A stretch of DNA of 64,000 bases from CBDCRK01 sp965220955 (GTDB lineage: Bacteria; Desulfobacterota; Binatia; Bin18; CBDCRK01), in the NCBI GenBank assembly GCA_965220955.1, contig CBDCRK010000035.1, positions 62,001 through 126,000 on the forward strand, in the 5' to 3' direction. Below the pieces are notes generated by a model, which saw only the letters and a list, made by a program, of their open reading frames with translations, ran no database searches and had not been told where the DNA came from. A program made the position numbers and the translations under genes. This document shows, piece by piece, positions 30,506 through 38,309 of the stretch (its first letter is position 1; the number at the start of each line of letters is the position of its first letter).

Positions 30506-31118
30506 GGGCGGCGTACCACTTTATCTGGGGTAAGAGAAATGACACAAAAATCGTTGATTACCGACCGGGCGGCGTACCGCGTAGCTACGGATGACTTGAA
30601 TCCCCTTTACCTGGACGAGGGATATGCTAGGCAGAACCGGCACGGCGGCATCATTGCTCCCCCGCTCTTTTACATGGCCCCACTTACTGATCCGGTGCCT
30701 GAAACCGACTTACGCAAAGACGGCCTGCCCCGTGAGGGCCGGTTTCCTATTCCCCCGGTGCCTTTGGAACGGCCGGGCGGCGTACCGCTTGTGGACGGCG
30801 GTACGGAGGTAGAGTTCTTTGTTCCTATCCGCTCCGGGGATAGGCTTACCGCCAGAACCAGGATTGTTGATATCTATCAGAAAGAGGGAAAGAGTGGTCC
30901 TCTGGTTTTTGTTGTGCGGGCGTACCCCCTGGGTACGCGACGACCTTATACAAACCAGCGGGCGGCGTACCGCTATTCTACGCTAGGAGAGGACAATGCC
31001 CAATAGCCATGTTGTTAGTCCTCAGGTTTTCTTTGAGGATGTTGAGGTGGGCTCTCCAGTCCCTACGCTGGCGGAGACTCCCTCGAACACATTGCTTTTC
31101 CTACGGGCGGCGTACCGC
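30506..31118 (+). repeat. Cluster of five GGGCGGCGTACCGC hairpin repeats
   Basis: Copies at 30506-30519 (ends AC instead of GC), 30567-30580, 30775-30788, 30960-30973 and 31105-31118 (all exact). A partial form, GCGGGCGTACC, begins at 30916 and is followed by an inverted GGTACGC. The core GCGG-CGTA-CCGC is a 4-bp stem with a 4-base loop. Three copies are translated as RAAYR (30567, 30960, 31105), one as PGGVPL in another frame (30775), and one is upstream of the gene. Further copies lie at 28143 and 29353. I noticed none elsewhere in the window. Confidence 0.8.
30539..31006 (+). CDS. FAS1-like dehydratase domain protein, altered by repeats
   Basis: 155 residues from ATG 30539. Recognised by LNPLYLDEGYARQNRHGGII followed by APPLF and by GTEVEFFVPIRSGDRL near 100, typical of the hotdog-fold N-terminal FAS1-like dehydratase that pairs with a MaoC protein to hydrate enoyl-CoA. 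Between ITD (about residue 9) and LNPLY only 9 residues, mostly RAAYR, stand where relatives have roughly 25-30 (from memory of the family). The C-terminal end TNQRAAYRYSTLGE also seems shortened. Both sites coincide with exact repeat copies. It may be non-functional. The stop overlaps the next start by 11 bp. Confidence 0.65.
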   Translation: MTQKSLITDRAAYRVATDDLNPLYLDEGYARQNRHGGIIAPPLFYMAPLTDPVPETDLRKDGLPREGRFPIPPVPLERPGGVPLVDGGTEVEFFVPIRSGDRLTARTRIVDIYQKEGKSGPLVFVVRAYPLGTRRPYTNQRAAYRYSTLGEDNAQ

Positions 31119-31469
31119 TATAGTGCAATAACATGGAACCCTCAGCGCATCCATTTTGATAAAGACCATACTCTCACCGAGGGGTATAGGGATGTGATTG
31201 TCCACGGTCCGCTGCGCGGTGCCTTCTTAACCCAAATGCTCACCCGCTGGATTGGTGAGAAAGGGACGCTCAAGAAGGTATCGTATGCTAACCGGGGCGT
31301 TGCTTATGTGAATGAGACCCTTGCCTGTAAAGGCAGGGTGACACGTAAGTGTCTGGAGGATGGGCAGGGGTATGTGGATTGTGACATTTGGGTGGAAAAC
31401 CAAAGCGGCGAACAGCTAACTCCGGGGAAGGCCACGGTAGTCCTGCCGCAAAAGAAGATAGAGAGTTGA
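30996..31469 (+). CDS. MaoC-like dehydratase (hotdog fold)
   Basis: 157 residues. Hydratase motif: YSAITWNPQRIHFDKDHTLT (about 46-65) with the catalytic Asp/His region, then DVIVHGPLRGAFLTQML. It matches MaoC-type (R)-specific enoyl-CoA hydratases. With the preceding FAS1-like gene it would form a two-subunit hydratase for an unidentified acyl-CoA. A repeat copy puts RAAYR into the helix before YSA (LLFLRAAYRYSA), where relatives have a direct LFRYSA-like sequence, so a short insertion or replacement is likely. The start overlaps the upstream gene by 11 bp. Confidence 0.75.
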   Translation: MPNSHVVSPQVFFEDVEVGSPVPTLAETPSNTLLFLRAAYRYSAITWNPQRIHFDKDHTLTEGYRDVIVHGPLRGAFLTQMLTRWIGEKGTLKKVSYANRGVAYVNETLACKGRVTRKCLEDGQGYVDCDIWVENQSGEQLTPGKATVVLPQKKIES

Positions 31470-31482
31470 GATAGAGACAGAG

Positions 31483-31638
31483 ATGCAGGACCAGCTAGAG
31501 GAAAAGCTGCTGGGTATGATTAGCGGGGAGGACGAAAAACTTCCTTCGTCAGAAAGCCACTGGTCACGGTTTGGCAATCTCTGTCTTCTTGAGTTTCCCG
31601 ACGGAACGGTTTACGAGTTTGACTTTTCGTGTGGATGA
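31483..31638 (+). CDS. Small conserved-looking protein (51 aa), unknown
   Basis: A 51-codon frame starting MQDQLEEKLLGMISGEDEKL and ending with CLLEFPDGTVYEFDFSCG. It begins 13 bp after the MaoC stop on the same strand and ends 67 bp before the phosphoesterase gene. Regular alternation of hydrophobic and acidic residues supports coding. The start context is weak (GAGACAGAG). No family recognised. Confidence 0.45.
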   Translation: MQDQLEEKLLGMISGEDEKLPSSESHWSRFGNLCLLEFPDGTVYEFDFSCG

Positions 31639-31705
31639 GCCTCGCTCTAGCCCCAGGACGGTGGCTTTTGCTGGTATGAGTGATGGTTACTTATAAGGAG
31701 AAGGC

Positions 31706-32461
31706 ATGTCACTTCGGAAAGTGAAAATTTTGCATACCTCGGATGTGCATTTGGAAAGTGATACCTTTGGCAAAAGCGAAGAAGGTAAGATCTATCGCCA
31801 ACGTATTCAGACAGCTTTCCAGAAGGTTGTGGACAAAGTATTTGCAGAGAATGCAGATCTCTTTCTTATTGCCGGTGACCTATTTGATTCAAACCGGGCG
31901 TCTGAGGAAGGGGTAGAATTTGCGCTCAAAGAGATTGCTCGGGTTCCTTGCCCGGTAGTGCTTATTCCCGGTAACCACGACTGCTACGACAGTCGCTCTA
32001 TTTACAAAAAATTCGACTTTACTACAGCCGGGAGACACGTCCACGTTCTTACCGAGGAAGATGGACGCCTGTTTGAGCTTCCTCACCTTGACACTGTCAT
32101 CTGGGGGCGGCCGGTAATCGACCATGATCGGCACTTTCGTCCTCTGGCAGGCATTCCGGCCCGACAGAGAGATTTCTGGCATGTTGCCATGGGGCATGGC
32201 TACTTTACGGACGAGGATGAAAATCTTCATCGTTCTTCACCTATCTTTCCTGAGGAAATTGCCAATTCGGGCTGGGACTATATTGCGCTTGGACATATTC
32301 ATCTCTTTAATGATCTTACCCAGGGGAAGGTGGCCGCAAACTATGCAGGTACCCCTGCTCCCCTCCACTTGGGAAATGACAACGGCGGCACCGTGGCTCT
32401 TGTTACCCTTGACCCAGAGGTCGGGGTGCAGATTGCTCCCCAGAAGATTGTGCTCAAGTAA
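31706..32461 (+). CDS. Calcineurin-like metallophosphoesterase (SbcD/Mre11-like)
   Basis: 251 residues with the two-metal phosphoesterase motifs in order: HTSDVHLES (10-18), LIAGDLFDSN (GDLFD, about 54-63), IPGNHDCY (GNHD), and later GHGYF and ALGHIHLF (GHIH). This order matches the SbcD/Mre11/YkuE exonuclease-like group. It lacks the C-terminal capping domain of SbcD, and no sbcC is nearby, so a nuclease role is only possible. AAGGAGAAGGC precedes the start. Confidence 0.85.
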   Translation: MSLRKVKILHTSDVHLESDTFGKSEEGKIYRQRIQTAFQKVVDKVFAENADLFLIAGDLFDSNRASEEGVEFALKEIARVPCPVVLIPGNHDCYDSRSIYKKFDFTTAGRHVHVLTEEDGRLFELPHLDTVIWGRPVIDHDRHFRPLAGIPARQRDFWHVAMGHGYFTDEDENLHRSSPIFPEEIANSGWDYIALGHIHLFNDLTQGKVAANYAGTPAPLHLGNDNGGTVALVTLDPEVGVQIAPQKIVLK

Positions 32462-32947
32462 GCAGGTGGCATACAGCCCAGCAATCCAGCCCGGCAATTT
32501 TGTACTAGAGGGTACTTCTAAACCCTCTGTGAACGAAGCGAGAATCTTATTTCTTGCCTGATTTATGCATTATCTCAATTTCAATATGATATGGACTTGC
32601 TAATTATGTGATTGTATGACATTGAAACGGCGCTGACTTTGGATTAAAAATCATGACCAGTAAAGCTGTACAGGAGGCGGGGGCGGAGGTGGGCGGTGCT
32701 CTTGGTATGGTTGAGGTTGATTTTCTAGCCTTTTTTGAATACTTGTCGACAACCTAACACCTGCTGTTGGCAGCCTAACGCTACTGCTAATACTTTTGCC
32801 TGCTTTGTAAACCTGACCATCAGAGAACTAAGGGCATTTTCTCTGTGTCGGCTGACAGAGAATTTGCACAAATAAAACTGGGAGCAAGTTTATTAAGAGG
32901 CCCTAAGCTCCCTACTCTTCTGTCGATAACCAAGAGAGGAGGAGAAG
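32462..32947 (+). other. AT-rich intergenic region
   Basis: 486 bp without a gene. It has a 7-bp inverted repeat AGAGGGT/ACCCTCT (32507-32528) just after the phosphoesterase gene, possibly a weak terminator without a T-run. An AT-rich tract follows near 32560-32660, then a G-rich stretch near 32670-32700. AGGAGG at 32937-32942 is the ribosome binding site of the next gene. Confidence 0.5.
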
Positions 32948-34552
32948 GTGGGGGAACAATCTCTAGTGAGGGGAAGAATGGCAACTTCTATTGTCCAAGA
33001 AGTTCAGATTCCTACGCTGCCTGTCGAGTGCTTTGCTCCTCTGATTGGCAAACGATGGACTGAACGGATGCATGCCGCTATAAAACAGGCCCAGGTGCTA
33101 CTGTCAGGCCGTAGCGTCTGGAACATTAGCTCGACCGCCACCGGCGGTGGCGTGGCGGAAATATTGCAAACTTACCTTGCCTATGAACGCGGCGCTGGCA
33201 TTAATGCTCGGTGGGCAGTGATCCAGGGTGATCTGGAGTTTTTCACCATTACTAAGCGCATCCACAATGGCTTGCACGGCGGCTATGGGGACGGCGGTCC
33301 ACTTGCCGAGCACGAGCATGAGCACTACTTTAACATTTTACGCCGCAATGCCGAGGATTTGTGTGCGCTGGTGAGACCCCGTGATGTTGTCATTCTCCAC
33401 GATCCGCAGACTGCCGGGCTGATCTTGGCCATGCGCCAGTCTGGGGCCAGGGTCATATGGCGCTGCCACGTTGGGCAAGATACTACTAATGAGGCGGTGG
33501 AGCATGCTCAAAAGTTTCTGCGCCCCTATCTAGAGGCGGCGCACGCCTTTATTTTTTCCCGTGCCGCCTATGTGCCTTCTTGGCTCGACTCGGACCGTGT
33601 GCATATTATCCCACCTTCAATCGACGCCTTTTCGGTGAAAAACCAGTCTATGAAGCCATCCACTGTGCAGGCCATTATGGCAAGCATTGGTCTACTCGAC
33701 ATAAGCTCCGGTAACAAGACTCTGGTCCGTTCGGGCCAGCTCAGAACCGGTCCTTTGGCCGATCTCAGGACGGACTTCACGCGTCAGGATGGCTCTCTGG
33801 GGCGGGTCCACCGCCGTGCTGACATTGTGTATGCTGACCGCCTGCCGGGGCCAAATGTTCCTATTGTTGTTCAGGTGTCGCGTTGGGACCGTCTGAAGGA
33901 TATGATAGGGGTCATGCATGGATTCGTTGACTGCATCGATGGTCTCGGAAATGCCCACTTGATGTTGGTCGGCCCAAATGTGCAGGGGGTAACCGACGAC
34001 CCTGAAGGAGGTGAGGTGCTTGCCGAGTGCATTGCCGCTTGGCGCAATCTCCCTTATGCCAAGCGTAGCCGTGTACATATCGTCTGTCTACCAATGGATG
34101 ATATTGAGGAGAATGCGGCCATGGTCAATGCCATCCAGCGTCATGCTGCAGTTATTGTTCAGAAAAGCCTGCATGAGGGATTCGGCCTGACCGTTACCGA
34201 GGCGATGTGGAAAGGACGCCCTATTGTGGCCAGCGCTGTGGGTGGCATCCAGGACCAAATTGTTAACGGCAAGCATGGTCTGCTGGTTACGGATCCCACG
34301 GACCTCGAGGCCTTCGGCAGCGCACTTCGGCGACTATTGACCGATCGCGCCCTGGCCCAAAATCTCGGTCGCAATGCTCGACGCCGTACCATTGCCCACT
34401 TTCTTGGCTCCCGCCAGTTGGTCCAGCATGTCGATCTGTTCACCGCTGTAGAGGAGGGTGGCCCTAGCCTATCCTGGAAGGAGGCATCTCCACTTAATAG
34501 CAATGGCAATTGCTCGCCCTTTTTTGAGCGTACCTCGGTTCCAGTGGTTTGA
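32948..34552 (+). CDS. treT: Trehalose synthase-like GT4 glycosyltransferase
   Basis: 534 residues, longer than archaeal TreT (about 415). TreT makes trehalose from NDP-glucose and glucose. Visible: N-terminal VWNISSTATGGGVAEIL near 57-73, typical of trehalose synthase GT4 enzymes, ILHDPQTAGL near 140, and the donor-site HEGFGLTVTEAMWKGRPIVA near 405-424. An insertion of about 45 residues (roughly 245-290) separates the Rossmann halves. Start GTG 32948 has AGGAGG 5 bases upstream; ATG 32978 is an alternative. Trehalose itself is not proven as the product. Confidence 0.82.
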   Translation: MGEQSLVRGRMATSIVQEVQIPTLPVECFAPLIGKRWTERMHAAIKQAQVLLSGRSVWNISSTATGGGVAEILQTYLAYERGAGINARWAVIQGDLEFFTITKRIHNGLHGGYGDGGPLAEHEHEHYFNILRRNAEDLCALVRPRDVVILHDPQTAGLILAMRQSGARVIWRCHVGQDTTNEAVEHAQKFLRPYLEAAHAFIFSRAAYVPSWLDSDRVHIIPPSIDAFSVKNQSMKPSTVQAIMASIGLLDISSGNKTLVRSGQLRTGPLADLRTDFTRQDGSLGRVHRRADIVYADRLPGPNVPIVVQVSRWDRLKDMIGVMHGFVDCIDGLGNAHLMLVGPNVQGVTDDPEGGEVLAECIAAWRNLPYAKRSRVHIVCLPMDDIEENAAMVNAIQRHAAVIVQKSLHEGFGLTVTEAMWKGRPIVASAVGGIQDQIVNGKHGLLVTDPTDLEAFGSALRRLLTDRALAQNLGRNARRRTIAHFLGSRQLVQHVDLFTAVEEGGPSLSWKEASPLNSNGNCSPFFERTSVPVV

Positions 34553-34563
34553 TGGCTCACCAG

Positions 34564-35901
34564 TTAAAGAGCAGTAAGAGAGAGCTGCCGGCTTTCCGAA
34601 TTGAGATCATGAGACTCTTGCCAAACGGAGAGATCATGGAGTGCCCGTTCGGCCAGCGCCTGCTTCTTCTCTCTTCCATGTAGCCGATAGGCAAGTGGGG
34701 GAAAGAGACCATAATTGGCGTTCATGGGCTGAAAAGCTTTGCGTTCTTTGTGGGTGATATAAACCAGGAGCGAGCCCAGAGCAGTAGTGGCTGGGGGTAT
34801 CATTAAGGGCTTCCCCGAAAGTAGCCGCCAGGCATTTAATCCGGCTAGCAAACCCGCGGCGGCAGATTCGATATACCCTTCAACCCCGATGAGCTGACCG
34901 GCAAAGAAGAGATCTTTTCGTCCGATAAACTGCAAGGTGGGTAAGAGAAGCGAGGGAGAGTTGATGAAAGTGTTACGGTGAAGACTCCCTAGACGGACGA
35001 ACTCTGCCTTCTCTAATCCCGGGATCATGCGGAAGACACGCCGCTGCCCGGGGTATGTCATCTTGGTCTGAAAGCCTACCATCCCCCATAGGATGCCCTC
35101 ACCATCGTCTTGTCTAAGCTGAACTACTGCGTACGGCTGCTCGCCAGTGCGTGGGTCAGAAAGCCCCACTGGTTTCATGGGGCCAAACGCCAGCGTGTCT
35201 TTTCCCCGGCGAGCCATCTCTTCTACGGGTAGACAACCCTCAAAGTACATGCATCGCTCGAATTCTCGGGTTGGGACTTTTTCTGCCCGGAGCACCTCTT
35301 CAACCAGACGATAGTATTCCTCACGGGTTAGCGGGCAGTTGATGTAATCATTACCACCGTGGTTATAGCGTGAGGCTTTAAACGCTACCTCCATGTTAAT
35401 TGACTCACCAGCAATAACCGGTGCAATGGCATCGTAGAAATAGAGATACTTATCACCCAGGAGCTTTTGCAGGTTGTCGGAGAGGGTAGGAGAGGTGAGA
35501 GGGCCACTGGCTACAATCACTATGCCCTGGGGAATCTGCTCTATTTCCTTATGTACTACAGTGATCCCTGGGCAAGTCTTGACTGCCTCGGTGATCCATT
35601 GCGAGAATAGCTCACGGTCTACAGCAAGCGCCGCGCCCGCAGGAACCTTCACCCGGTCCGCCACCTGTATAATCAGAGAGCCAAGGCGGCGCATCTCCCC
35701 CTTAAGAAGTCCCACTGCTGTTTCCATCGAAGCACTGCGTAATGAATTGGAACAGACCAGCTCTGCTAGCTTACCAGAGTGGTGGGCCTCGGTCATCCGC
35801 TGGGGGCGCATTTCATACAGGGTTACGGCAATTCCCCGCTGGCCCAGCTGCCAGGCCGCCTCCACTCCTGCGAGTCCGCCACCAATAATTGTTACCTGCA
35901 T
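34564..35901 (-). CDS. trmFO: Folate/FAD-dependent tRNA(U54) methyltransferase
   Basis: 445 residues. TrmFO makes 5-methyluridine at position 54 of tRNA using methylenetetrahydrofolate and FADH2. Visible: N-terminal dinucleotide motif VTIIGGGLAGVEAAWQLGQRG, the family's LAELVCSNSLRS near 43, catalytic-Cys regions YINCPLTREEY and FEGCLPVEEMARRG, and C-terminal GQLIGVEGYIESAAAGLLAG. The start at 35901 is set by the family N-terminus; a longer frame to 36057 lies in topA. It follows topA after 22 bp, a common arrangement (topA-trmFO). Confidence 0.95.
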   Translation of the reverse strand: MQVTIIGGGLAGVEAAWQLGQRGIAVTLYEMRPQRMTEAHHSGKLAELVCSNSLRSASMETAVGLLKGEMRRLGSLIIQVADRVKVPAGAALAVDRELFSQWITEAVKTCPGITVVHKEIEQIPQGIVIVASGPLTSPTLSDNLQKLLGDKYLYFYDAIAPVIAGESINMEVAFKASRYNHGGNDYINCPLTREEYYRLVEEVLRAEKVPTREFERCMYFEGCLPVEEMARRGKDTLAFGPMKPVGLSDPRTGEQPYAVVQLRQDDGEGILWGMVGFQTKMTYPGQRRVFRMIPGLEKAEFVRLGSLHRNTFINSPSLLLPTLQFIGRKDLFFAGQLIGVEGYIESAAAGLLAGLNAWRLLSGKPLMIPPATTALGSLLVYITHKERKAFQPMNANYGLFPPLAYRLHGREKKQALAERALHDLSVWQESHDLNSESRQLSLTAL

Positions 35902-35923
35902 GTTTGCTGCCCGCTCAATTGTT

Positions 35924-38272
35924 CTACCCCATGGCTGCTGCTGCTTCCACTTCTTCCTGATATCCACACTCTTTGTCGAAGCAGCGACGCACTGTGCCTG
36001 CTCGCTTGGTGGTCTTCTCCACCAGAAACGGGGAACTACACCGTGGGCAGGGCGCATCTACGGGTCGATCCCAACTGGCAAAGCGGCAGGACGGGTAGCG
36101 GCTGCAGCCGTAGAATACTTTGCCCCGGCGGGAGTGTCTTTGCAAAATCTCACCCTCGTGGCACTGCGGACAGCTGATGCCCAGGGTTGTAAGCTGGCGC
36201 AAAGCTTTAATGTTGGTACACTCTGGGTAGCCCGAACAACCAAGAAATTTGCCATATCGTCCCACCCGAACCTGCATGGGTCGGCCGCATTGCTCGCAAG
36301 GCTCCTCGGTAAGGACCGCCGCTGGCCGTTCCACCATCTGGATCTGACCCTGATCGTCGCGGATGAAATTGCTGGTAAAGGTACAGCTGGGGTAGTTAGT
36401 ACAGGCCAGGAATTCTCCATTTCTCCCCCAGCGTATGACCACTTTCCCCGCGCACTCGCTGCAAGTGAGATCCGTGGGCTCTCCATCACGTTTGACCTCG
36501 CGCATCTCCGTTTCGGCTCGCTGTAAGTCAGCCACAAATGAGCCGTAGAACTGCTTCATCACTTTCAGCCAGCTCTCTTGATTCTCTTCAATACGGTCAA
36601 GGGTCCCCTCCATGTTAGCCGTAAATTCAGCGTTGAGGATGTCGGGGAACGCTTCGACCAGAAGATCGGTAACAAGAAGACCAAGCCCGGTGGGCTTGAG
36701 CCGCCTCTGTTCATCTTCCTCCACATACTCTTTGTTGAGGATGGTAGACATAATTGAGGCATAGGTTGACGGCCGACCGATGCCTTTTTCTTCCAGTTCC
36801 TTGATGAGCGTGGCCTGGGTAAAGCGGGGGGAAGGCTGGGTGAAGTGTTGGTTGGGTGTGAGTTGTAGAAGGTGTAAACGGTCTCCCTTTGACAGCGGGG
36901 GAAGCTGCGGGGTAAGCCTGTCCTGAGCCGAGTCCAAGGGTTGGCCGTCTGTGAGATGCCGTTCCTCTTCGTCCTCCTGCTTATCGTCCTTTCCTTCGCT
37001 ATAGAGACGCAAAAAGCCATCGAACTGCAGCACCTGCCCGGTAGCGCGGAAAAGGCAGTCTCGAGCCTTAATGTCCACGGTTGTTTGTTCAAAGAGGGCA
37101 GAGGCCATTTGGCTAGCAATAAAACGGTTCCAGATCAGGGTGTAAAGGGCTAGCTCTGCTCGGCCAATATAGGGAGCTACCTGCTCAGGGGTATGAGCAA
37201 GAGAGGTAGGACGGATTGCTTCGTGCGCTTCCTGAGCTGCTTTAGGAGACTTGTAGGTGTGCGGCTGCGCGGGCAGGTAGTCCTGGCCAAAAGTCGCGGT
37301 AATGTGATGGCGAGCCTCTGTGAGCGCCTCGGCGGAAATGCGAGTAGAGTCGGTGCGCATATAGGTGATAAGACCTACAGCTCCCTCATCTCCAATCTCT
37401 ATCCCTTCGTAGAGCTTCTGGGCAATAATCATGGTGCGGCTAGGGGAAAATCCGAGCTTGCGTGCCGCCTCCTGCTGCAGCCGGGAAGTGATAAATGGCG
37501 GGGCTGGATTGCGTCGCCGGTCCTTCTTGTCGGTCTTAACCACGGTCCACTCTGCCCCGGCTAAACCAGCCAGGATTCGTTTTGCCTCCTTTTCGTTAGC
37601 AATGCGAAACTTTTTGTTATCGACCCGTTTCTCGCTGACCTTCCATAGCCGGGCACCAAACGGTGGTGGGGTGTCTCCTTCCAAGGTGGCAATGATCGAC
37701 CAGTACTCTTCTGGTACAAAAGCTTGAATTTCCTGTTCCCGCTTGCAAATGATGCGCACCGTTACTGACTGAACACGACCGGCGGAGAGACCACGGCGCA
37801 CCTTTTTCCACAACAGCGGGCTGATCTGATAGCCAACCAAACGATCCAGGATACGACGGGCTTGCTGCGCCTCAAACTTGTTACGGTCTAATTGGGTCGG
37901 ATTCTGCAATGCCTCCTGCACACCCTTTTTGGTGATCTCATTGAGCAAAATGCGATAGACCTTCTTTTTCTTCTTGTCCAGCTTATCGGCAATGTGCCAA
38001 GCAATCGCTTCCCCTTCGCGGTCCGGGTCTGGGGCAAGGTAAATGCGCTCCTTATTATTAGCCGCCTTACGCAATTCTTCAATGATTTTCCCTTTGCCGT
38101 GAATCACCTGATACTCTGCTCGGAAATCATTATCGACCTCAACGCCTAGTTTATTTTTAGGTAGGTCCACAACGTGACCGACCGAGGCTTTCACTTGGTA
38201 GTCTCGTCCCAAATACTTGCTTAAGGTGCGAGCCTTGGCCGGAGATTCAACAATGACCAAATTCTTCGCCAT
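35924..38272 (-). CDS. topA: DNA topoisomerase I
   Basis: 782 residues. Type IA topoisomerase that relaxes negative supercoils. Visible: TOPRIM domain LVIVESPAKARTLSKYL (5-21) with APDPDREGEAIAWH near 79-92, the SAGRVQSV segment near 164, and the active-site region with YMRTDSTRISAEAL near 300. Four C-terminal Cys4 zinc ribbons follow, starting CSECAGK, CEQCGRP, CPQCHEG and CPRCSSP. Between EERHLTDGQ and LPPLSKGD there is an extra stretch (PLDSAQDRLTPQ) encoded by a dispersed repeat. It lies in a loop that tolerates length change, so the enzyme is probably active. Gene order is dprA-topA-trmFO. Confidence 0.96.
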   Translation of the reverse strand: MAKNLVIVESPAKARTLSKYLGRDYQVKASVGHVVDLPKNKLGVEVDNDFRAEYQVIHGKGKIIEELRKAANNKERIYLAPDPDREGEAIAWHIADKLDKKKKKVYRILLNEITKKGVQEALQNPTQLDRNKFEAQQARRILDRLVGYQISPLLWKKVRRGLSAGRVQSVTVRIICKREQEIQAFVPEEYWSIIATLEGDTPPPFGARLWKVSEKRVDNKKFRIANEKEAKRILAGLAGAEWTVVKTDKKDRRRNPAPPFITSRLQQEAARKLGFSPSRTMIIAQKLYEGIEIGDEGAVGLITYMRTDSTRISAEALTEARHHITATFGQDYLPAQPHTYKSPKAAQEAHEAIRPTSLAHTPEQVAPYIGRAELALYTLIWNRFIASQMASALFEQTTVDIKARDCLFRATGQVLQFDGFLRLYSEGKDDKQEDEEERHLTDGQPLDSAQDRLTPQLPPLSKGDRLHLLQLTPNQHFTQPSPRFTQATLIKELEEKGIGRPSTYASIMSTILNKEYVEEDEQRRLKPTGLGLLVTDLLVEAFPDILNAEFTANMEGTLDRIEENQESWLKVMKQFYGSFVADLQRAETEMREVKRDGEPTDLTCSECAGKVVIRWGRNGEFLACTNYPSCTFTSNFIRDDQGQIQMVERPAAVLTEEPCEQCGRPMQVRVGRYGKFLGCSGYPECTNIKALRQLTTLGISCPQCHEGEILQRHSRRGKVFYGCSRYPSCRFASWDRPVDAPCPRCSSPFLVEKTTKRAGTVRRCFDKECGYQEEVEAAAAMG
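36918..36940 (-). repeat. Dispersed repeat inserted in topA
   Basis: On the minus strand the segment reads CCTTGGACTCGGCTCAGGAC followed by AGG, translated as LDSAQD. It shares GGCTCAGGACA with the MITE-like element at 26951-27064. It sits in a loop of TopA where relatives are shorter. The insertion keeps the frame. Confidence 0.55.
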
Positions 38273-38309
38273 GCAGTATTGATCCCTTCCTTTCTCCGCT
38301 CACCCCGAT

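Noticed and set aside
28143..31118. The GGGCGGCGTACCGC copies as a HIP1-like genome signature
   Set aside because: HIP1-type octamers are spread evenly; these copies cluster in 3 kb and coincide with altered protein segments.
28143..31118. The same repeats as a CRISPR array
   Set aside because: Units are only 14 bases, spacing is irregular (from about 60 bp to over 1 kb), and no cas genes are near. I saw no CRISPR array anywhere.
35474..36526. A 350-codon plus-strand frame opposite trmFO and topA
   Set aside because: It is the antisense of two strongly conserved genes and has no family match.
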